From the NCBI GenBank assembly GCA_026991005.1, contig JALXCH010000173.1:5396-23766 (forward strand): a DNA stretch of 18,371 nt, in the 5' to 3' direction. The stretch is from Calditrichia bacterium. Lineage in GTDB: Bacteria; Calditrichota; Calditrichia; RBG-13-44-9. Of this stretch, positions 7,651-13,862 are shown one piece after another. The position numbers were made by a program, and so were the translations under genes. The notes beneath the pieces were generated by a model. The model had not been told where the DNA came from. It worked only from the letters and a program-made list of their open reading frames with translations, and made no database searches. Each line of letters starts with the position of its first letter. Within the stretch, counting starts at the first letter, position 1.

Positions 7651-8465
7651 CCTTTAACCAGCACCGGGGTTGTCCCCTCGGACGGTAGCCGCAGGCTTTA
7701 CGCCTGCGGTAAATTTTCTCACCCCTCCCCACACCTATCGCCCTCCCTGGCGGTGCCGGGATTTTCGGCCTTCCCGGCCTCAACTGGAACCGGGGCTGTC
7801 CTCTCGGACGGTAGCCGGCTTGCCTCGCCAGCGGCGGCGTTAAGTCTCAACCCCCAGTACCAGGGCTGTCCTCCTGGACAAACACGGACAAACATTCACA
7901 GGCCGATCAATTGTCTCAACCCTCCCCGCACCCTTGCCCTCCCTGGCGGTGCCGGGATTTCGGCCTTCCCGGCCTCAACCGGCACCAGGGCTGTCCTCTC
8001 GGACAATAACCAAACTTACCGTAGGAATCTTTCTTATTTGTCTCAACCCCTGATACCAGGATTGTCCTTTTGAACAAACGGTGCCTTGCTTCTTTTACGC
8101 TACGTTCGTCTCAACCCTCCCCGCACCTTTGCCATCCCTGGCGGTGCTGGGATTTCGGTCTTCCCGACCTCAACCGGCACCAGGGCAGTCTTCTCGGACG
8201 GTAGCCGCAGGCTTTACGCCTGCGGTAAATATTCTCAACCCTCCCCACACCTTGTGCCATCCCTGGCGGTGCCGGGATTTCAGCCTTCCCGGCCTCAACC
8301 GGCACCGGGGCTGTCCTTTCGGACATTACATCAGACAAAGAAACATCTGGGAGCTATTAGAGTCTCAACCCCTGGCACCAGGGCTGTCTTCTCAGACATT
8401 GAAATAATTAATGACCACATGCCGGCAGAGTCTCAACCCCTGGTACCAGGGCTGTCTTCTCGGAC
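7651..8465 (-). CRISPR. CRISPR array 2, mixture of intact and interrupted repeats, read leftward
   Basis: Intact 36-bp repeats lie at 7844-7879, 8040-8075, 8362-8397 and 8430-8465. Interrupted repeats of 92-94 bp lie at 7716-7809, 7913-8004, 8108-8199 and 8232-8324, and a degenerate terminal one at 7651-7683. Spacers are 32-37 bp. The slots at 7684-7715 and 8200-8231 both hold the 32-bp hairpin unit, and 7810-7843 begins with the same GGTAGCCG and is also GC-rich and palindromic. The remaining spacers look unique. The leader is on the right, immediately beyond the stop of cas2. The order here (intact and interrupted repeats alternating) differs from simple decay with age. Confidence 0.95.
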
Positions 8466-8620
8466 TGTACCGTTTTTAAACTTCGTTATTTCGTAAGCTA
8501 CAATCGTAAAATTCAGAACCCCGGTAAAATGGCACCCGTTTTGGCCAAAAATGGAGGAGGTTCTGAATGGTGATCAAAATATAGGGTATTTTTAGCATAA
8601 AAACCATATTTTTTTCCTGC
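8466..8620 (-). promoter_or_regulatory. CRISPR leader 2
   Basis: Nearly identical to leader 1 over its whole length. It contains the exact 10-bp inverted repeat ATTCAGAACC (8511-8520) and GGTTCTGAAT (8559-8568) with the palindrome TTTTGGCCAAAA at 8539-8550. The cas2 stop codon is at 8629, so the leader fills the whole gap between cas2 and array 2. TTTTTTCCTGCC at its outer end is shared with leader 3. Confidence 0.8.
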
Positions 8621-8628
8621 CCCAACTA

Positions 8629-8913
8629 TTACACGATAAAAGCAGATTCGGCATCCGGGTCCTCCCGGGGAGGCTTGCCGATTACCGTAGTGCGAGTCTG
8701 GTACTCCAGCCGATAAATTTTAATAAACCCGGTGCGGATTTTTAATGCCTCCAGCCTGGCAATTAATTCTCGCTTTCCTTTTTTATCCAGCCGACATTCA
8801 AATACGCTTTTCTGAATCCGAAAACCAAATCCCCGAAGCACTTTATCCACCCGGGAGCGCTCTTTATCGGAGCTAATGTCGTAAACCACTGCATATTCGC
8901 CCACCCCTTTCAT
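8629..8913 (-). CDS. cas2: CRISPR-associated endonuclease Cas2
   Basis: The 94-residue product is of normal Cas2 size (about 90). The ferredoxin-like first strand VVYDISSD carries the conserved aspartate, followed by the helix RSRVDKVLRGFGFRIQKSVFEC, the usual Cas2 signature. Cas2 dimers bridge Cas1 dimers to form the spacer integration complex. The start at 8911-8913 overlaps the TGA of the cas6-RT-cas1 gene as ATGA, and a GGGGGA site sits 6 nt upstream. An in-frame start 16 codons earlier would lie inside the upstream gene and is unlikely. The gene is last in its operon and is followed directly by leader 2. Confidence 0.95.
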   Translation of the reverse strand: MKGVGEYAVVYDISSDKERSRVDKVLRGFGFRIQKSVFECRLDKKGKRELIARLEALKIRTGFIKIYRLEYQTRTTVIGKPPREDPDAESAFIV

Positions 8914-11561
8914 TTTTTCCCCCACTGAAAAAAGGTTAACGAAGCATCTTCCAGTGCCCATTTGCGAAAAATGTACACCTGAAAGTAAATTCGGTCTTTT
9001 AAAGACAGGGTTTCGTTCCCGGGAACCCGGTTTAATTCCCGCTCGAACTGAAGTAAAAACCTTCGGGCAGCTTCCCGGTTTAAATACATCCCCCGGGGCG
9101 TATCCAGAAAATCCTTTGCCGTGATGATTTTCAAATTGACGACCCGTAAAATAAAACGGTCGATGTGCGCCCGGAAAATTTCCACCAGATCGCTTACCAG
9201 GGACTCGTAATTATCTTCCGGACTGTGCAGAAATCCCAGATACGGATTCAACCCCAGAGAACGCACAGTAGCATTCAAACGGGAGAACAGCAAGTAATAC
9301 CCGAAATTGAGCAGAGAATTGATGCGATCCGGGGGCTTGCGCCGGCGTTTCCGTAAGGCAAATTCCGGCGGATTGATGAAGCGATTCAATTCACGATAAA
9401 TTAACCGGCTGCCACTCCCCTCGTATCCCCGAATCTGGTGAATATCCCCGGCCTGGTAAATCTGTCCCACAAACCGCTCGATTTCCCGCAAAACCTCCCG
9501 GACAGCGGGTGTGTACCTCTGCCGGAACAGAGGAAAGTAATTATTCAATTTCGTTGCGGCAATCTCGCGCGCAATGCTTAACCGCTCCGTTTCGCTAAGG
9601 GAGTAATATTTTTGTGCATGGGCCAGAACGGTCTGGTAGTATTTTCGGGAATCGGGTTTGATGGTGGTAATGTAATATCCGCTATTTAAGGTGATGGTTA
9701 CGGGAATATTTTTCTCGGTGCAAGCACGCAATAACGCCGTGGAAAAACTCACCCGTTCCATCACAATGATTTCGCTGAGGCGGCGCAGAGGAATCATCCG
9801 GATGAGTTTGCGATTTTTGTAAATGGAAAGCGCTTCCCCGTTTAGTCCCAGAAACGCATTTCGCTCCGTAACATAAAGCGGTTTACGGAGCCGTTTTAAC
9901 ACCTCTTCCGGTTCAATCTGCGCCTCCCACTGCGCAAAATGAATTCCCAGAAAGTGGAATCCCTCCGAAATGGGATGGATGGCGGTTTTGCCCCGATGAA
10001 TGCGCAACCCCAGTTCGGTTGCCAGATAATTTTCGGTTTGCCGGAGAATTTTTTCGGCATCTTCTTTGTTGCGCGTAAGAATAATGAAATCATCGGCATA
10101 GCGAATTATTCGTGCGCCCCAGGAGGAAATCTGCTCGTCGAACGCATCCAGAAACAGGTTGGCCATGAGCGGGGAAAGGGGACTCCCCTGTGCCAGACCG
10201 GCGGTGCGTTCGTAATATTTTCCCTGAAAAACATACCCGTTGAACAGACATTTTTTCAGGAGATTGCGCATTAAAACATCTTTCGTCGGCAAATAAAAAT
10301 CCAGCCATTTCATTAAAAGATTTAAATCCACCGAGGGGAAAAAGTCTTCGATATCGGATTCGATGACATATTGAAAACCATCTTTGATAGCCTGACGCAC
10401 CATCTCCACCGCAGTGGCTCGGGAAACTCCTTTTCGATAACCGATGGAGCCTTCTTCGAACATGCGATCGAAGGTTTTTTGCAAAGTTTTTTGCAAATAG
10501 CGGTGAACAATGTAATCCCGGGTGGGCAACTGTTCCACCAGGTGCTGTGTTTTGTCTTTTTTGGGAATTAAAAAAGCAATGTTGGGAGCGGGTAAGTACC
10601 GGTCTTCTGCCAGCTCGCGGTAAAGTTGTTCGGCGTATTCTTCCTCCCGGTAGATGTGCTTTTCGGCTCCTTCCGGCGACTCAAGCGGTTCGTCGTTTTG
10701 CTCGTGCACCTCCTGCACCACGGCAAGAAGGGTTTGCCTGTTCGGGAAAAAACGGGCAAAATAAGCGGGCGCTTCCGGTAAAATGCGAAAATAGCCTTGA
10801 GAGTTGGCAATTTTACTTCCGGCGTGGAGTTCACTCCCCAGAATAAGCCAGGGCAAAATTTGCTGAAAATTTCCTTTTAAATACAAGATTCCCACACAAC
10901 CTTTAATGAGTTGAACGGTTCCCGGTTGGGAATGGGAGCGATGCCGGGTCTGGGTGAATTTCCAGTAATAAGGAAGGATGCGAAACGAAGGCTCTGCCGG
11001 TAACTCAAAATGGGTATGGGGAAACAGGCGAGCGAAGCGCTCCCGAAATAGTTTGAGAAACTGCTGCTCGGTTAAGAAGGTTCGGTTGGATTTTTTCCCG
11101 GGGTGGAAGGGTAAAGGAGTCAGGAACTCCAGTGCCATTTCGCCTTCGGTTTTTAGGGAAGGCATTTCGGCAACAAGCTGCATCAGGTTGCGGGTTTCCG
11201 GGGGATGTTGTTCGATGAGTTGATAGTTTCGCTCCGTATCGGGATTTCGGAAATAGTGCTCCCCGGCTTCCGCCCATTTGTGTACCTGGTCTCGCTCTGC
11301 GCGGCATAAGATGACGTGAACCGGTATTCGGCTTCCGGGGCGGGGTTTATAGGTAAATCGTTTTCCGGGAAGATGAAAAAAAACTATCGGGCGATTCGGT
11401 GCGGTGGTGTTCCCAAATGCTCGGGCGGAAATGGCTTTAATGATGGCTTCGAATATCGAGAGGACGGATGCTCTCGCTCCCGGAACCATGCGGGTGTTCA
11501 TGAACTCCAGTTGCAACCGGTACCAGGAGAGTTCTTGCCAGGAGGAAGGCAGGGAAATCAT
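8910..11561 (-). CDS. cas6-RT-cas1: Cas6-reverse transcriptase-Cas1 fusion protein
   Basis: An 883-residue triple fusion. Residues 1-265 are Cas6-like, with an N-terminal strand YRLQLEF and a C-terminal segment KGCVGILYLKG...LGSELHAGSK...GYFRI, matching the glycine-rich end of Cas6. Residues about 300-560 are a group-II-intron-like reverse transcriptase with SDIEDFF (Asp403), AQGSPLSPLMANL (457-469) and the catalytic RYADD (487-491). Residues about 565-870 are Cas1, with Glu714 in GYEGSGS, His779 in GFLHS, and Asp791/Glu794 in SDLVEIFR. All catalytic positions appear intact. Such fusions (for example in Marinomonas mediterranea) process crRNA and acquire spacers from RNA. I chose the ATG at 11559-11561. 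The frame continues upstream to 11636, but those 25 codons are read from a repeat element and are not Cas6-like. No strong ribosome binding site precedes 11561. Confidence 0.95.
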   Translation of the reverse strand: MISLPSSWQELSWYRLQLEFMNTRMVPGARASVLSIFEAIIKAISARAFGNTTAPNRPIVFFHLPGKRFTYKPRPGSRIPVHVILCRAERDQVHKWAEAGEHYFRNPDTERNYQLIEQHPPETRNLMQLVAEMPSLKTEGEMALEFLTPLPFHPGKKSNRTFLTEQQFLKLFRERFARLFPHTHFELPAEPSFRILPYYWKFTQTRHRSHSQPGTVQLIKGCVGILYLKGNFQQILPWLILGSELHAGSKIANSQGYFRILPEAPAYFARFFPNRQTLLAVVQEVHEQNDEPLESPEGAEKHIYREEEYAEQLYRELAEDRYLPAPNIAFLIPKKDKTQHLVEQLPTRDYIVHRYLQKTLQKTFDRMFEEGSIGYRKGVSRATAVEMVRQAIKDGFQYVIESDIEDFFPSVDLNLLMKWLDFYLPTKDVLMRNLLKKCLFNGYVFQGKYYERTAGLAQGSPLSPLMANLFLDAFDEQISSWGARIIRYADDFIILTRNKEDAEKILRQTENYLATELGLRIHRGKTAIHPISEGFHFLGIHFAQWEAQIEPEEVLKRLRKPLYVTERNAFLGLNGEALSIYKNRKLIRMIPLRRLSEIIVMERVSFSTALLRACTEKNIPVTITLNSGYYITTIKPDSRKYYQTVLAHAQKYYSLSETERLSIAREIAATKLNNYFPLFRQRYTPAVREVLREIERFVGQIYQAGDIHQIRGYEGSGSRLIYRELNRFINPPEFALRKRRRKPPDRINSLLNFGYYLLFSRLNATVRSLGLNPYLGFLHSPEDNYESLVSDLVEIFRAHIDRFILRVVNLKIITAKDFLDTPRGMYLNREAARRFLLQFERELNRVPGNETLSLKDRIYFQVYIFRKWALEDASLTFFQWGKK

Positions 11562-11601
11562 AGGCGGCTGCTTATTTTTTACTTGATGAAATTGTTTATT
11601 G

Positions 11602-11670
11602 GCGCTTCTTGCAATACCGGCGCTCTTTTTACACACATCGAATTTTTCCGGCCCGGTAAAGCCGAAGGAC
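11602..11670. repeat. Composite hairpin element, copy C (truncated)
   Basis: Matches the right half of copies A and D, from GCGCTTCTTGCAATACC through CATCGAATTTTTCCGG to GAAGGAC, and runs into a 32-bp hairpin unit at 11671-11702. Its left half is missing; the match stops 40 bp before the start codon of the Cas6-RT-Cas1 gene. The break suggests a deletion or recombination at the gene's 5' edge. The - strand of this copy supplies an in-frame extension of the gene that is probably not translated. Confidence 0.7.
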
Positions 11671-11702
11671 GGTAGCCGCAGGCTTTACGCCTGCGGTAAA
11701 TA
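11671..11702. repeat. 32-bp hairpin unit in a spacer slot (representative)
   Basis: Begins GGTAGCCGCAGG, with arms CCGCAGGC and GCCTGCGG around TTTAC, and ends GGTAAA plus two bases. Near-identical copies sit between a GGAC and the start of an interrupted repeat at 5601-5631, 5928-5959, 7684-7715, 8200-8231, 11671-11702 and 12134-12165, and a variant lies at 5569-5600. The exact spacer length and flanks show that it is carried as a spacer, while its sequence is that of a dispersed REP-like palindrome. Confidence 0.85.
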
Positions 11703-11711
11703 GTCTCAACC

Positions 11712-11770
11712 CTCCCCGCACCTTTGCCCTCCCTGGCGGTGCCGGGATTTCGGCCTTCCTGGCCTCAACT
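11712..11770. repeat. Insert within CRISPR repeats (representative of nine copies)
   Basis: In this copy, 52 bp beginning CTCCCCGCACC and ending TTCCTGGC are followed by a second CTCAAC(C/T), so the insert is flanked by CTCAACC on both sides like a target-site duplication. The same insert lies at the same point in the repeats at 5632, 5960, 6208, 7716, 7913, 8108, 8232, 11703 and 12166 (starts given). It contains GGTGCCGG, which pairs with CCGGCACC in the right half of most interrupted repeats (CTGGCACC in this copy), and an inner stem CCGGGA/TTCCCGG in most copies. A folded RNA or cruciform is therefore likely. No protein is encoded. Confidence 0.85.
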
Positions 11771-11794
11771 GGCACCGGGGCTGTCCTCTCGAAC

Positions 11795-11962
11795 TCAGTT
11801 GTATGGTGCAACTGAAAGGGTACTACGTCTCACCCCCCGGCACCGGGGCTGTCCTCTCGAACTCAGTTGTATGGTGCAACTGAAAGGGTACTACGTCTCA
11901 CCCCCCGGCACCGGGGCTGTCCTCTCGGACTCAGTTGTATGGTGCAACTGAAAGGGTACTAC
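11795..11962. repeat. Three tandem copies of one spacer-repeat unit
   Basis: The 32-bp spacer at 11795-11826, 11863-11894 and 11931-11962 is identical in all three, with 36-bp repeats between (68-bp period). The spacer contains TCAGTTG and CAACTGA as a perfect 7-bp inverted repeat around TATGGTG. Tandem duplication by recombination or slippage is the simplest origin. Independent triple acquisition would not give perfect identity so easily. Confidence 0.9.
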
Positions 11963-11995
11963 GTCTCACCCCCCGGCACCGGGGCTGTCCTAACA

Positions 11996-12133
11996 TTTTG
12001 TAGCACGCCTCTCCCGAGGCGTTATGCTGCGCAAGCAGCATTCTTTTAACCACCCACCTCCGAAGCGCTTCTTGCAATACCGGCGCTCTTTTTACACACA
12101 TCGAATTTTTCCGGCCCGGTAAAGCCGAAGGAC
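11996..12133. repeat. Composite hairpin element, copy D
   Basis: 138 bp from TTTTGTAGCACG to GAAGGAC, with the stem-loops ACGCC/GGCGT and ATGCTGC-GCAA-GCAGCAT, near-identical to copy A. It begins a few bases after a CRISPR repeat truncated at GTCC (11990) and ends in a 32-bp hairpin unit. It is the best-preserved copy in the window. Confidence 0.75.
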
Positions 12134-12329
12134 GGTAGCCGCAGGCTTTACGCCTGCGGTAAACAGTCTCAACCCTCCCCGCACCTTTTGCCCTCCCTGG
12201 CGGTGCCGGGATTTCGGCCTTCCCGGCCTCAACCGGCACCGGGGCTGTCCTCTCGAACATAAGCTTGGAAGTCGGACCAGGCCTAAAAGCAATGTCTCAA
12301 CCCCCGGCACCGGGGCTGTCCTCTCGGAC

Positions 12330-12472
12330 TGTACCGTTTTTAAACTTCGTTATTTCGTAAGCTACAACCGCAAAATTCAGAACCCCGGTAAAATGGCACC
12401 CGTTTTGGCCAAAAATGCGGGAGGTTCTGAATACCCGGTTGTTTAAGCCCAACCGGATTGCTTTTTTCCTGC
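12330..12472 (-). promoter_or_regulatory. CRISPR leader 3
   Basis: Matches leaders 1 and 2 closely for about 103 bp from the repeat, including the exact inverted repeat ATTCAGAACC (12375-12384) and GGTTCTGAAT (12423-12432) and TTTTGGCCAAAA (12403-12414). The outer part differs: where the other leaders continue with an AT-rich stretch, this one has a CCGGTTG hairpin, then the shared TTTTTTCCTGCC. The cmr6 stop is at 12477, so the leader follows that gene directly. Confidence 0.78.
12435..12467 (+). terminator. Hairpin followed by a T-run on the + strand
   Basis: CCGGTTG (12435-12441) and CAACCGG (12450-12456) form a 7-bp stem with an 8-nt loop, followed five bases later by six T on the + strand. 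This is terminator-like for rightward transcription, but no rightward gene precedes it. It may stop antisense transcription entering cmr6. For the leftward cmr operon the T-run is on the wrong side, so termination there is not supported. Confidence 0.4.
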
Positions 12473-12476
12473 CACC

Positions 12477-13421
12477 TCATCCTTTATTTTCCGGGACAAC
12501 AAACTGCCCGTAACCCACATTGGTTTTGGCTCCAATGCCCAGGGTGAGCAATATTTTCTGGAACAAACGCTTTTTTTGTTCAGCAGAGATAATTCCATTA
12601 TGCAGCCGAAACTGAAAACAAAAGGTTACCTCCGGCAGTACTTTCAGGAACTGCAGGGGCGTGGGATTGGAAAAGGCATCCAGTTCCGGTCGGCGCGGGT
12701 TACCGGTGTGCTTGTGCGGAGTGATGTAATCGTTCCCTAGAATGTGCCCCGTCTTTCCGTCCCTTCCGGGATGAGTGGAGTGCACGATATAGGCTTCATA
12801 AAAAACGTCCCGCTGGTAAATGCTTAAAAACTTTTGTTTCTGCTTCTCACCGGATTTTTCTTCCTCAAACTTTTTTCCTTCGAAAATTTCATATTCCAGG
12901 TCATCAATCCGGTTTTCTCCAAAAGATTTTACAGGAATTCCTTCTTCTTCCATTTCTTTATTCACTTCCTCTAAAAGCATGAAGATAAATTTGGCTTTGT
13001 CGCTGTCTCGTTTCTTCCCGGAGTTGGGAAACGCCGAGCGCAGCGCACCTTTTACAGACGAGCCGGGAATTACCGGCAGACCGGTGGTGTGGTCAAAGTA
13101 AAAACCTAATTTGAACTCCTCTTTCAACCCCATCTCGTGCGCATATCCCGCACCAATTAACAAACCGGGATAGGTGGTGGTTAATAAAAACGTCTGGTTT
13201 GCTTCCGGAATGCGCAAAGATTCCAGATAGGTTTCCCATTGGGAATCATTTTCGGGAATGACCGAGTGTTCAACCAATTCTTTAAAAATTTCTTTCTCGA
13301 ATTTTATTTGAGCCGGTTCGGAATCTTCTTTTTTATCTACCAACCACTCTTTCCACTGGATTTTTTTGGAATCAAAAGCTTTCCGATAAAACAGCCATCC
13401 TAAATTGGGTTGTTTATTCAT
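12477..13421 (-). CDS. cmr6: Type III-B CRISPR RAMP protein Cmr6
   Basis: The 314-residue product is a Cas7-like backbone subunit that caps the crRNA 3' part of the Cmr filament. Visible signatures are PGLLIGAGYAHEMG, the RAMP motif LPVIPGSSVKGALRSAF, GNDYITPHKH (the Cmr6 hallmark D-Y-x-x-P-H) and the glycine-rich end GIGAKTNVGYGQF. The start overlaps the cmr5 stop as ATGA (13418-13421), indicating translational coupling. It is the last gene of the cmr operon and is followed by leader 3. Length and motifs are normal for the family. Confidence 0.92.
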   Translation of the reverse strand: MNKQPNLGWLFYRKAFDSKKIQWKEWLVDKKEDSEPAQIKFEKEIFKELVEHSVIPENDSQWETYLESLRIPEANQTFLLTTTYPGLLIGAGYAHEMGLKEEFKLGFYFDHTTGLPVIPGSSVKGALRSAFPNSGKKRDSDKAKFIFMLLEEVNKEMEEEGIPVKSFGENRIDDLEYEIFEGKKFEEEKSGEKQKQKFLSIYQRDVFYEAYIVHSTHPGRDGKTGHILGNDYITPHKHTGNPRRPELDAFSNPTPLQFLKVLPEVTFCFQFRLHNGIISAEQKKRLFQKILLTLGIGAKTNVGYGQFVVPENKG

Positions 13422-13846
13422 GATTCTTCTTCTTTTTTAAGTTTAAAGGTTCGCAGGGATAGTTTTAAAGCAATGGTGGCATTCATTACCCGTTGTTTAA
13501 ATAAGTTCTTGTCTCTTTCGTATTCGTCAATAATCTGACAGAGCAATTCTTCGTTTTTATCTTTAATTTTTTCTTTTGATTTATCCTTTTTAAATCCGCC
13601 CTGCTCCTGTACCAGTTTCACGAGTATTTTTATCAATCGGCTTTTGTCCGTTTCGCTCTCGGACGATTTTAGATACAGGGCGCAGGCGGGTAGAGCACCG
13701 GACTGGATGAGGGCACCGCCAAAAGCAGAAAGGGCGGAAAGATATCCGCCGGGTATGGCACCGGTTGCCGTTAATTCCTTTTTAAATTCTTCCTCCACCA
13801 GCTCTAACGCCGGTTTAATCAGTCTGTCCACCTGTTTGTTCTTCAT
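13418..13846 (-). CDS. cmr5: Type III-B CRISPR small subunit Cmr5
   Basis: The 142-residue, mostly helical protein is the small subunit that lines the target RNA path beside Cmr4. The family signature is the central GGYLSALSAFGGALIQSGALPACALYL, preceded by a lysine and glutamate-rich helix. A charged, lysine-rich insertion follows (residues about 85-100, KKDKSKEKIKDKNE). ATG 13846 has TGGAG 8 nt upstream and lies 16 nt after the cmr4 stop; the stop overlaps cmr6. Confidence 0.88.
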   Translation of the reverse strand: MKNKQVDRLIKPALELVEEEFKKELTATGAIPGGYLSALSAFGGALIQSGALPACALYLKSSESETDKSRLIKILVKLVQEQGGFKKDKSKEKIKDKNEELLCQIIDEYERDKNLFKQRVMNATIALKLSLRTFKLKKEEES

Positions 13847-13862
13847 GGTTACTCCATTCCAG

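Larger units (their letters stand above)
11671..12329 (-). CRISPR. CRISPR array 3, with a triplicated spacer, read leftward
   Basis: Intact repeats lie at 11827-11862, 11895-11930 and 12294-12329. Interrupted repeats lie at 11703-11794 and 12166-12258, and a truncated one at 11963-11990. The repeat here is a CG variant (core CCCGGCACCGGG in place of CCTGGTACCAGG). Slots 11795-11826, 11863-11894 and 11931-11962 hold the same 32-bp sequence. The hairpin unit fills 11671-11702 and 12134-12165, and a composite element occupies 11996-12133. Only the spacer at 12259-12293 looks ordinary. The array lies between cmr6 and cas6-RT-cas1 on their strand, with leader 3 on its right. Confidence 0.92.

Noticed and set aside
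7592..8496. Several open frames across array 2
   Set aside because: Same reason: repeat-derived, GC-rich, overlapping each other on both strands.
11562..11636. N-terminal extension of 25 codons on the Cas6-RT-Cas1 gene
   Set aside because: Most of it is the - strand of a truncated composite repeat plus a short junction; the Cas6-like sequence starts at the internal methionine at 11561.
11629..12310. Open frames across array 3
   Set aside because: They are read from repeats and composite elements; no independent protein signature.
5531..12472. Insertion sequence as carrier of the repeated elements
   Set aside because: No transposase or recombinase gene and no terminal inverted repeats of a known IS family are visible; only non-autonomous repeats are supported.
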